This document shows, piece by piece, positions 1 to 5,498 of a stretch of 9,678 nt of DNA. The first letter of the stretch is position 1. The number at the start of each line of letters is the position of its first letter. The notes under the pieces are model-generated. The model was given only the letters and a program-made list of their open reading frames with translations. It was not told where the DNA came from and searched no databases. The position numbers and the translations under genes were made by a program. The stretch comes from Chloroflexota bacterium (lineage in GTDB: Bacteria > Chloroflexota > Dormibacteria > CF-121), in assembly GCA_005881235.1 (NCBI GenBank), contig VBEQ01000060.1, forward strand, positions 1 to 9,678. The letters are read 5' to 3'.

Positions 1-480
1 CTGACGGGAGACTCGCTCTATCGCAACGTGTTCTTCTCCTTCGCCGATGCGGTCATCCTCTGGCACTACGGCTACACGCAGGAACGCACCGGCAATGCCC
101 GCCTGGACACGGCCTACCGCGCCATGCGGCGGCTCCTGGCCGGCGCCGAAACGTTCGCGGAGACGACCCTGCCCGCCGAGCCGGACGTCGCCTATTTCCA
201 CCGGCTGCGCCGCATCAAGCTGACTCGCGACAATGCCTACCCGATGCTGCGCCGGGCCGGCCGGCTGCTCGGCACCGTGGAGGCGGAGGTGACACAGGAA
301 AAGCTGCACACCGTCCGCGGCAGCATCCTGACGAGTTACGTGACCTTCAGTGCGCAGGTGATCGCGATGGCCCGCGCGCTGCGTGCGGAGCGCGACGCGA
401 TCGACCGCAACGACGTGCTGCACGGCTTGCTGGCGATCACGAGTCTGTTGCGGACGCCACCGGACGCGCTGCCGGCCTGA
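1..480 (+). CDS. C-terminal part of an unrecognised helical protein (5' end outside window)
   Basis: The frame is open from base 1 to the TGA at 478-480, about 159 codons, so the gene probably begins before the window. A GTG at 28 is the first possible start inside the window, but no well-spaced ribosome binding site precedes it and the frame is open upstream of it. The translation is rich in Arg, Ala and Leu and looks mostly alpha-helical. It has no signal peptide, no clear membrane segment and no motif I recognise. Features include an aromatic stretch near the start (FFSFADAVILWHYGY) and a long basic middle section (HRLRRIKLTRDN). I cannot assign a function. The last 44 bases overlap, tail to tail, the end of the MFS gene on the other strand. 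Third-position G/C is high, as in the neighbouring genes, which supports real coding. Confidence 0.6.
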   Translation: MTGDSLYRNVFFSFADAVILWHYGYTQERTGNARLDTAYRAMRRLLAGAETFAETTLPAEPDVAYFHRLRRIKLTRDNAYPMLRRAGRLLGTVEAEVTQEKLHTVRGSILTSYVTFSAQVIAMARALRAERDAIDRNDVLHGLLAITSLLRTPPDALPA

Positions 481-1639
481 CCCAACTTTTCGGTACGGTC
501 GCGCCCAAAAGCAGCATCGCGAGCGCCCCGACCAGCATCGGCAGGAGCGCAAAGCGAAAGTGACCCGTCCAATCCCAGACAACACCACCGAGGGCGGGAC
601 CGAAGAAGGCCGCACCATAGCCGACCGTGAACATGAACCCGCTGGTCCGGGCGACCTCGGATGGCGCGAACAGCGCCGGCAGTCCCAGGTTCAGGATGAA
701 GGCGAGGCTGGCGGCGGCGCCCGCCAGCCCGGCCCAGAGCGGCGCACTGCCGGCCGGCGCCAGCGCATAACCGCCGACGCCCACCAGCGAGCCAACGCCG
801 GCAAGGACATACGGCCATCGGCGTCCCAGCATCGCGTCGCCGCGTAATGCCAACCAGAAGCTGACGGGGAGCTGCATCGCGTTCAGCACACCCAGGGTCA
901 GCGGAATCAAGGCGTGGGCGTGGCGCGCATCGAGGGTATCGGGGACCCAGCTGTTCATTCCGAAGTAGACGAGGCTGGCGCCGCCCATCAGCAAGCCGAC
1001 GCGAAGCATTTGCCCACTGCGCCAGTCCGGAAGCCACAGGCCCGCGGTCGCCACGGCGGCCTCGGACGCCGGCGTGACGATCAACCAGAGCGCCAGGACG
1101 ATGGCGGCCGGCACAGCCCACACGGCGAGGGCGACCTGCCAGCCAAAGGGCACCAGCAGCAGGGGCAGCGTGATGCTGGCGGCGATCACCTCGCCAACCA
1201 GCAAGCCATTGGAGTAGATCGCGATCGCCCGTCCGATGCGCTTGGGAAACCAGGCCTGCGCCAGGCTCGGCATCGCCGGTTGCGCCACCGCGATGCCGAG
1301 CGCGAACACGACGGTGAACGCGAAGACCACGGCCGCGTTGGGATAGGCGCCCCGCAGGCCGGCACCGAGCGCAACGAGGGCGAGGCCAACGGCAACCGCC
1401 CGCCGCGCGCCGACGCGGCTGACCAGGTAGGCACCCGGGATCGCGCCGGCCGCCATCAACAGCACCGGCAACGAGGTCAGGAGTCCGGCGGCACTGTAGG
1501 AGAGCGAGAGCGAGCGGTGCAGGGCGGGCAGGGTGGGCGGAACGCCGAGGATGACCGTGCGCAGGTTGACACCAACCAGCCACAGGAGCAGCAGCGTGAG
1601 GACCGGGTTTCGCGGGCGGCGACTAGAGACCGCCGACAG
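437..1639 (-). CDS. MFS transporter, CynX/NimT (cyanate/nitroimidazole porter) type
   Basis: This is a membrane carrier of the major facilitator superfamily, about 400 residues, with roughly 12 hydrophobic segments. The family signature is at the N-terminus: a first membrane helix ending in VGVNLR, then GVPPTLPAL and AAGLLTSLPVLL, the usual pattern of CynX/NimT-like carriers, followed by a loop with GARRA around residues 77-81. The second half contains the expected helices, such as MLRVGLLMGGASLVYFGMNS. Members move small anions or drugs; the substrate here is unknown. The start is a problem. The homologous N-terminus extends upstream of the first standard start (TTG at 1469-1471, which would delete helix 1), and no ATG, GTG or TTG occurs in frame between that TTG and the in-frame TGA at 1652-1654. 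I place the start at CTG 1637-1639, just after GAGGAG inside the tldE tail. It is the last gene of the tetR-tldD-tldE unit and overlaps tldE by 17 bases. The family call is firm; the exact start is not. Confidence 0.85.
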   Translation of the reverse strand: MSAVSSRRPRNPVLTLLLLWLVGVNLRTVILGVPPTLPALHRSLSLSYSAAGLLTSLPVLLMAAGAIPGAYLVSRVGARRAVAVGLALVALGAGLRGAYPNAAVVFAFTVVFALGIAVAQPAMPSLAQAWFPKRIGRAIAIYSNGLLVGEVIAASITLPLLLVPFGWQVALAVWAVPAAIVLALWLIVTPASEAAVATAGLWLPDWRSGQMLRVGLLMGGASLVYFGMNSWVPDTLDARHAHALIPLTLGVLNAMQLPVSFWLALRGDAMLGRRWPYVLAGVGSLVGVGGYALAPAGSAPLWAGLAGAAASLAFILNLGLPALFAPSEVARTSGFMFTVGYGAAFFGPALGGVVWDWTGHFRFALLPMLVGALAMLLLGATVPKSWVRPAARPVASATDS

Positions 1640-2960
1640 GTAGCTCCTCGATCAGGACCGTCGGGCTGCCGCAGAAGCCGCCGGCGAACATGAAACGGAG
1701 GTCGTCGGCCACGGCCACCACCTTCTTCAGCAGGGCGATGACGTTGCCCGCGACGGTCAGCTCCTTGACGGGCCTGGTCAGACGGCCGTTCTCGATCCAG
1801 TGGCCCGTGAGGCCCAGCGAAAACTCACCCGAAACCGGGTTGACGGTGTTGAGGCCGGAAAGTTGTGAAACGTGCAATCCGTTGCTGACGCGCGCCAGCA
1901 GCGCCTCCCTCGACAGGCTACCTGGCTTGAGTACCAGGTTGGAGACGCCGACCTCAGGCACGCTCTTGTAGGAACGGACCGCGCTCCCGGTCGACCGGCT
2001 GTTGGTTCGCCTCGCCGTGTAGGTGTTGTGGAGATAGCCCTTGAGAACGCCCGCGCCGATGAGCTCGTTGCGTTCGGCCGGCACACCCTCGCCGTCGAAG
2101 GGCCGGCTGGCCAGGCCTTCGGGGAGACGCGGATCGTCGGTGATGGTGACAATTTCCGCCGCCACCGACTCGCCGACCTTACCGGCGAGCAGCGATCGCC
2201 GCTTGATCACGGCGTCGGCGCTGAAGGAGCTCCCCAGCACGCCGAGGATCATCGCCGCCGCGTGGGGATGGAGCACCACCGGAACACTCGCCGTTGGCAC
2301 CGGTCGCGCCCCCAGGAGTCCGGCCGCATTTTCCACCGCTTCCTTCACCACGCCGGCGAGGTCCAGCTCGTCCATGTCGCGGCCATGGGTGAACGCAAAC
2401 CCCGACTGCATCTCGGAATCCTGTTCAGCGATCGTTTCGAGCACACCGTAGGCGACGGTCCGATCGAACGATGCCTCGAGCCCACGGCTGTTGTAGATCG
2501 CGACCTGGCCGCTGCCGTCGCTGTACATCGCATCGCTCACGCGGCGGACGCGCGCGTCGAGCGAGGTGGCGCGCCGCTCCATCTCGAGCGCGAAGTCGAT
2601 CTTCCGCTGCGGGTCGACCCCCGCGACCGCGGGCGACGCCAGCCCGGTCAACACCTCGAATGGGCGCGGCTCGGGCAGCACGTTGGCGTCGTCGGCATGG
2701 TTGTAGCGGCCATTGAGCAACGCCTCATCGACCAGGCTGTCGAGCGCCGCCGGCTCGAAGTCGGAGGTATAGGAAAAACCAACGCGATGCTCCCGAAAGG
2801 TGCGAAGACCGATCCCGCGACTTTCCGCCGACACCAGCGACTCGATCTCGCCTTTGTAAACCCGGACCGTGAACTCGGTGCCTCGAGAGATGTACAGCTC
2901 GGCGTCCTCCGCCCCTTGTGCCTTGCAGCGCGCCAGCAGGCTCTCCCCGATCGGGTTCAC
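1623..2960 (-). CDS. tldE: TldE/PmbA, non-catalytic partner of the TldD metallopeptidase
   Basis: A 445-residue protein of the PmbA/TldD family (PF01523 fold), close to the E. coli PmbA length. In known systems TldE pairs with TldD as a heterodimer that degrades or trims unfolded peptides, for example antitoxin CcdA and the leader of microcin B17, in the cytoplasm. The N-terminal domain (about 1-200) carries the family pattern YKGEIESLVSAESRGIGLR. The C-terminal domain has the beta-rich core (DDPRLPEGLASRPFDGEGVPA, about 275-295) and the closing GGFCGSPTVLIEELPVGG. Where TldD has its zinc-binding HExxxH, this protein has HPHAAAMIL (231-239) with no Glu after the first His, which marks it as TldE rather than TldD. 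The start is GTG at 2958-2960, sharing bases with the tldD stop (GTGA), so translation is likely coupled and subunit levels matched. The stop is TAG at 1623-1625. Confidence 0.95.
   Translation of the reverse strand: MNPIGESLLARCKAQGAEDAELYISRGTEFTVRVYKGEIESLVSAESRGIGLRTFREHRVGFSYTSDFEPAALDSLVDEALLNGRYNHADDANVLPEPRPFEVLTGLASPAVAGVDPQRKIDFALEMERRATSLDARVRRVSDAMYSDGSGQVAIYNSRGLEASFDRTVAYGVLETIAEQDSEMQSGFAFTHGRDMDELDLAGVVKEAVENAAGLLGARPVPTASVPVVLHPHAAAMILGVLGSSFSADAVIKRRSLLAGKVGESVAAEIVTITDDPRLPEGLASRPFDGEGVPAERNELIGAGVLKGYLHNTYTARRTNSRSTGSAVRSYKSVPEVGVSNLVLKPGSLSREALLARVSNGLHVSQLSGLNTVNPVSGEFSLGLTGHWIENGRLTRPVKELTVAGNVIALLKKVVAVADDLRFMFAGGFCGSPTVLIEELPVGGL
1644..1649 (-). promoter_or_regulatory. 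Candidate ribosome binding site GAGGAG for the MFS gene
   Basis: On the minus strand GAGGAG lies inside the last codons of tldE, four bases before the CTG at 1637-1639 that I propose as the MFS start. It is the only purine-rich Shine-Dalgarno-like sequence near the beginning of the MFS frame. The spacing is shorter than usual, and the sequence also simply encodes Glu-Glu in tldE, so it could be chance. Confidence 0.4.
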
Positions 2961-4372
2961 TGGCGCATGGCGCCGGCCGGGACCACCCCGGTGCCGCCAA
3001 CGGTGAGCTCCGAGATGCGGATGGTTGGCTGGCCGACCGAGACCGGGACGCCTTGCCCTTCTTTGCCGCAGGTGCCGGGGGCGAGCTTCAGGTCATTGGC
3101 GACCATGTCGATCTTGTGCAGGGCGCGCGGTCCGTTGCCGACGATGGTGGCACCACGTACCGGCCGGCCGATACGGCCACCCTCGATCAGGTAGCCCTCG
3201 GTCACGGCGAAGACGAAGTCGCCGGTGGTGACGTCGACCTGTCCGGCACCGAGCTTCTTGGCGTAGAGCCCGCGCGGGGTCGCGGCGATGATGTCCTCCA
3301 CCGTGTGCGCGCCGGCGGCGATGAAGGTGTTCGTCATTCGCGGGATGGGCAGGTGCTGGTAGGACTGGCGGCGACCATTCCCCGTGACCGGGTGGTTTTG
3401 CTGACCGGCGCGCAGCCGGTCGTACATGTAACTGACGAGAACACCGTCCTGGATCAGGACGTTGCGGCGGGTCGGCACACCCTCGTCGTCGACGGCCAGC
3501 GTTCCCCAGCGGCTGGGCAAAGTGCCGTCGTCGATGGCGGTGACGATGGGGCTCGCGACCGCCTGACCGATCTTGCCGGTGAAGACGGTCGATCCCTTGC
3601 CGACAAAGTCCGCCTCGAGCCCGTGCCCGCAGGCTTCGTGGAAGAGCACACCGCCAAACTCGTTGCCGATGATGACCGCCATCTGGCCGGCGGGCGAGGG
3701 CGCTGCATCGAGAAGGGCCACAGCGCGTTCGGCCGCGGCTCGGGCATACTCGGCGGCCGAGGTGTCGTCGAAGAATTCGAAGCCACGCTGCATGCCCGGT
3801 GCCTCCATCGCCGTCTGAATCTCGCCGTTGCGCTCGGCGACGGCGTGAACCATCAGCCGGACGCGGGTGCGGGAGTCGGCGTGATGAATCCCTTCGGAGG
3901 TGGCGACGAGCACCTCCTGGGCGCTCTGCCCATAACCGACCGCGACCTGCTTGACCGCGCCGCTCACGGCGCGAGCCGCCTGGTCCGCTTCCAGCAGCAG
4001 CTCGATCTTTGCCTCCGCTCCGACGGAGTCTGGCGGCACATCGATCCGCTGCGGCGGCCGCGGTGCCCCGCTGAGCTCAGCGAATGCAAATCGTCCGCCA
4101 CCGCGGCGCCCGATCTGCGCGGCCAGGTCCGCGGTCTTCAGCAGGCCGTCTTCCGAAAGATCCTCGGTATAGACATAGCTAACCGTCCCCTGATGGATGA
4201 TGCGCAAGCCGGCGCCAAGGTCATTGCCGGAATTGACCCGCTGCACCTTGCTCTCCTCGACGCTGATCGACTGGTTGCGCTTGCGCTCGACGAAGAGCTC
4301 GACGAAATCCGCGCCCGATCGCAGCGCCCGCTTGATCACGCTGTCCACGAGGGATTGCTCGAGTAGTGGCAT
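2957..4372 (-). CDS. tldD: TldD, zinc metallopeptidase subunit
   Basis: A 471-residue protein, near the usual TldD length of about 480. It is the catalytic subunit of the TldD/TldE peptidase, which threads unfolded peptides to a zinc site. The zinc motif is clear: HEACGH at 245-250 (ligands H245 and H250, catalytic E246), and the third ligand is probably C435 in GTCGKEGQGV. Other family blocks are FVERKRNQSISVEESKVQ (27-44), DDEGVPTRRNVLIQDGVL (295-312) and RMTNTFI (345-351). I chose ATG 4370-4372, which begins MPLLEQSLVDSV. The frame stays open upstream to 4591, but that extension is basic, lacks family similarity and lies over the tetR gene. The ATG overlaps the tetR stop as TGATG, with no obvious Shine-Dalgarno, so re-initiation after tetR is likely. 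Expression should follow the TetR-controlled promoter upstream. Confidence 0.96.
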   Translation of the reverse strand: MPLLEQSLVDSVIKRALRSGADFVELFVERKRNQSISVEESKVQRVNSGNDLGAGLRIIHQGTVSYVYTEDLSEDGLLKTADLAAQIGRRGGGRFAFAELSGAPRPPQRIDVPPDSVGAEAKIELLLEADQAARAVSGAVKQVAVGYGQSAQEVLVATSEGIHHADSRTRVRLMVHAVAERNGEIQTAMEAPGMQRGFEFFDDTSAAEYARAAAERAVALLDAAPSPAGQMAVIIGNEFGGVLFHEACGHGLEADFVGKGSTVFTGKIGQAVASPIVTAIDDGTLPSRWGTLAVDDEGVPTRRNVLIQDGVLVSYMYDRLRAGQQNHPVTGNGRRQSYQHLPIPRMTNTFIAAGAHTVEDIIAATPRGLYAKKLGAGQVDVTTGDFVFAVTEGYLIEGGRIGRPVRGATIVGNGPRALHKIDMVANDLKLAPGTCGKEGQGVPVSVGQPTIRISELTVGGTGVVPAGAMRQ

Positions 4373-4968
4373 CAGCTTGAGTGTACCGGCCTTTTCCGCC
4401 GGGTCGGCCTTTCCAATGGCAGGAGTCGGATCAATTCTTCGGCAACGGCGTTTAGAGGCTTGACGTTGCCCTCGGCCCGACAGATGATCAGCGCGCCTTC
4501 CATGGCGGCCAGCGCGGCGAGCGCGATGGGGGTCGCGCGACGCGAGGGGACGCCGGCAGCCTCGAGCTGTTCCGCGAGGACCGCAACCCATGACCGAAAC
4601 GTCGCGCGCACGACCTCCATCAGGTCCTTCTCACCGGGGACCGTGTCGATCGCGACGCCGGCCACCACGCAGCCGGCGGAGCCAGCGGAGGCCACCACCA
4701 CCTGGCGCCACATGGCAATGAAGCGTTCGAGGACAGCGGATGGGCTGGTTGGGGCGCCGGCGCGAAGATGCGTGAGGAGGCGCTCGGATGTCCACTGGAT
4801 GGCGTCTTCCGCGAGTTGCGCCTTTCCATCGGGAAAGTGGTGATAGATCGAACCACGCGGGGCCCCACTGTCGGCGAGGACATCCGAGAACGACGTCGCG
4901 CTCACGCCTCGGGAACGGATGAGCGAGGCGGCGCTGCGCACCATGCTCGCCCGGCTATCGGTCGACAC
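4372..4968 (-). CDS. TetR/AcrR-family repressor, LmrA/YxaF-like
   Basis: A DNA-binding regulator of about 198 residues. Counting from the GTG start, the N-terminal helix-turn-helix covers about residues 6-55, with SFSDVLADSGAPRGSIYHHF as the recognition region followed by GKAQLAEDAI. The C-terminal ligand/dimer domain has GCVVAGVAIDTVPGEKDL and SWVAVLAEQLEAAGV, the pattern of the LmrA/YxaF subgroup, which answers to small drugs or metabolites. Start choice: ATGATG at 4993-4998 would add ten residues (MMTVIVKRAR) but has no ribosome site, and lies inside an operator-like palindrome. GTG at 4966-4968 has AAGAGG six bases upstream and gives the usual family beginning (VSTDSRASMVRSAASLI), so I prefer it. 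It is the first gene of a tetR-tldD-tldE-MFS unit and diverges from the tautomerase gene. Autoregulation is inferred from the palindromes just upstream. Confidence 0.95.
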   Translation of the reverse strand: MSTDSRASMVRSAASLIRSRGVSATSFSDVLADSGAPRGSIYHHFPDGKAQLAEDAIQWTSERLLTHLRAGAPTSPSAVLERFIAMWRQVVVASAGSAGCVVAGVAIDTVPGEKDLMEVVRATFRSWVAVLAEQLEAAGVPSRRATPIALAALAAMEGALIICRAEGNVKPLNAVAEELIRLLPLERPTRRKRPVHSS

Positions 4969-4974
4969 ACGCGC

Positions 4975-4980
4975 CCTCTT
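4975..4980 (-). promoter_or_regulatory. Ribosome binding site AAGAGG deciding the tetR GTG start
   Basis: On the minus strand AAGAGG sits six bases before GTG 4966-4968. The upstream alternative ATG (4996-4998) has no purine-rich site in front of it. This supports the shorter 198-residue regulator and leaves operator 1 in the untranslated or promoter region. Confidence 0.55.
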
Positions 4981-4982
4981 GA

Positions 4983-5000
4983 CTATGACGGTCATCATAG
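4983..5000. promoter_or_regulatory. Operator-like pseudo-palindrome, copy 1
   Basis: The 18 bp CTATGACGGTCATCATAG has perfect 6 bp inverted ends (CTATGA/TCATAG) and contains the 9 bp palindrome TGACGGTCA. It differs from copy 2 at only two positions (T/C at the tenth base, G/A at the last). Its size and symmetry fit a TetR-family dimer site. It overlaps the ATGATG alternative start of tetR and the spacer of the forward promoter. Confidence 0.65.
4994..4999 (-). promoter_or_regulatory. Possible -10 box (TATGAT) for the tetR-tldD-tldE-MFS operon
   Basis: On the minus strand TATGAT matches five of six bases of the -10 consensus and lies inside operator 1. Transcription would begin near 4987, just ahead of AAGAGG and the GTG start of tetR. 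No convincing -35 box is seen 16-18 bases upstream, so this is tentative. If right, one bound repressor blocks both divergent promoters. Confidence 0.3.
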
Positions 5001-5016
5001 TGCATGATGTAGGCCG

Positions 5017-5034
5017 CTATGACGGCCATCATAA
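5017..5034. promoter_or_regulatory. Operator-like pseudo-palindrome, copy 2
   Basis: The 18 bp CTATGACGGCCATCATAA is a direct repeat of copy 1, with its centre 34 bases away, about three helical turns. Its inner arms TATGA/TCATA are inverted around CGGCCA. It lies just upstream of the tautomerase ribosome site, at the probable transcription start. Duplicated operators of this kind are common between a TetR gene and its divergent target. Regulator identity is inferred from adjacency. Confidence 0.65.
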
Positions 5035-5040
5035 CCGGTT

Positions 5041-5046
5041 AAGGAG
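5041..5046 (+). promoter_or_regulatory. Strong ribosome binding site AAGGAG for the tautomerase gene
   Basis: AAGGAG is followed by eight bases and then ATG 5055-5057. It is the clearest Shine-Dalgarno sequence in the window, suggesting this enzyme is made in quantity once the repressor is lifted. Confidence 0.8.
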
Positions 5047-5054
5047 ACAACCCC

Positions 5055-5498
5055 ATGCCAATGATTGACGTTTATGCCGCTGAGGGAACCTTTGGCGACA
5101 AGCATGCGCTCGCGAAGGACCTCGCCGCTGCCGTGATGAAGTGGGAGCAAGTACCCAACCTCGCACTCTTCCGCAACAATACTGCCGCCTTCATCCACGA
5201 GCTTCCGGCCGATTCGCTGTCCAACGTCGTGGGCGACACCAACTACGTTCGCGTTCAGGTCCTGACGCCGGTCGGCGTCCTCGATCGCAACAAGCAGCTC
5301 GGCGTCGTCAAGGAACTGACCGACATCGTCGCTGCCGCGGGTGGTGACCCTACGCTCAGTGCTCGCACCTGGGTGTTGCTCACCGAGTCACCAGAGGGCG
5401 GCTGGGGGGTCAACGGACACGCCAACACCGGCGCCGACCTCACCGCGGCCGCGCGCGCGGAGCTCAGCGCAATCGCCGCTCAGAAACCCGCTAAGTAG
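5055..5498 (+). CDS. Tautomerase-superfamily protein (cis-CaaD-like size class)
   Basis: A 147-residue soluble protein. It begins MPMIDVYAAEGTF, so removal of Met would expose the N-terminal proline that acts as catalytic base in the 4-oxalocrotonate tautomerase superfamily. The length and a C-terminal extension (RTWVLLTESPEGGWGVNG, about 104-121) resemble the roughly 150-residue members such as cis-3-chloroacrylic acid dehalogenase, which look like two fused 4-OT units, rather than the 62-residue 4-OT. Candidate charged active-site residues are R66 in YVRVQVL and E111 or E114 in the TESPEGGW loop, numbered from Met. Superfamily members isomerise enol/keto acids or hydrate or dehalogenate small unsaturated acids; the substrate here is unknown. 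It is transcribed away from tetR with a strong ribosome site, so it is the likely primary target of that repressor. Its last eight bases overlap the end of the convergent MFS gene. Confidence 0.88.
   Translation: MPMIDVYAAEGTFGDKHALAKDLAAAVMKWEQVPNLALFRNNTAAFIHELPADSLSNVVGDTNYVRVQVLTPVGVLDRNKQLGVVKELTDIVAAAGGDPTLSARTWVLLTESPEGGWGVNGHANTGADLTAAARAELSAIAAQKPAK

Larger units (their letters stand above)
4979..5008 (+). promoter_or_regulatory. Candidate sigma-70-type promoter for the tautomerase gene
   Basis: TTGACT at 4979-4984 matches five of six bases of the -35 consensus. CATGAT at 5003-5008, 18 bases later, matches four of six bases of the -10 consensus. Transcription would begin near 5015, leaving a leader of about 40 bases before ATG 5055. 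The 18 bp palindrome at 4983-5000 fills the spacer and the second copy (5017-5034) covers the start of transcription, the arrangement expected of a repressed promoter. The boxes are read by eye only. Confidence 0.5.

Noticed and set aside
1499..1517. Short GAGAGCGAGAGCGAGCG repeat
   Set aside because: It encodes the Ser-Leu run after helix 1 of the MFS protein on the other strand; too short to be a meaningful repeat.
336..1583. Long minus-strand open frame (415 codons) overlapping the MFS gene
   Set aside because: It is Arg/Gly/Pro-rich without hydrophobic helices, in a different frame from the clear MFS protein; a GC-rich shadow.
1872..3194. Long plus-strand open frame (440 codons) opposite tldE
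   Set aside because: It mirrors tldE and tldD, whose family identity is certain; composition (His/Arg/Asp-rich) is typical of antisense frames in GC-rich DNA.
2918..4366. Long plus-strand open frame (482 codons) opposite tldD
   Set aside because: Antisense to the certain tldD gene; no recognised domain and no ribosome site.
4373..4591. N-terminal 73-residue extension of TldD
   Set aside because: It lies over tetR in another frame, is basic and low in complexity, and the TGATG junction gives a start matching the family.
437..4968. A complete RiPP/microcin gene cluster built around tldD/tldE
   Set aside because: No precursor peptide, YcaO cyclase, dehydrogenase or radical-SAM gene is in the window, so the claim is not supported beyond a hypothesis.
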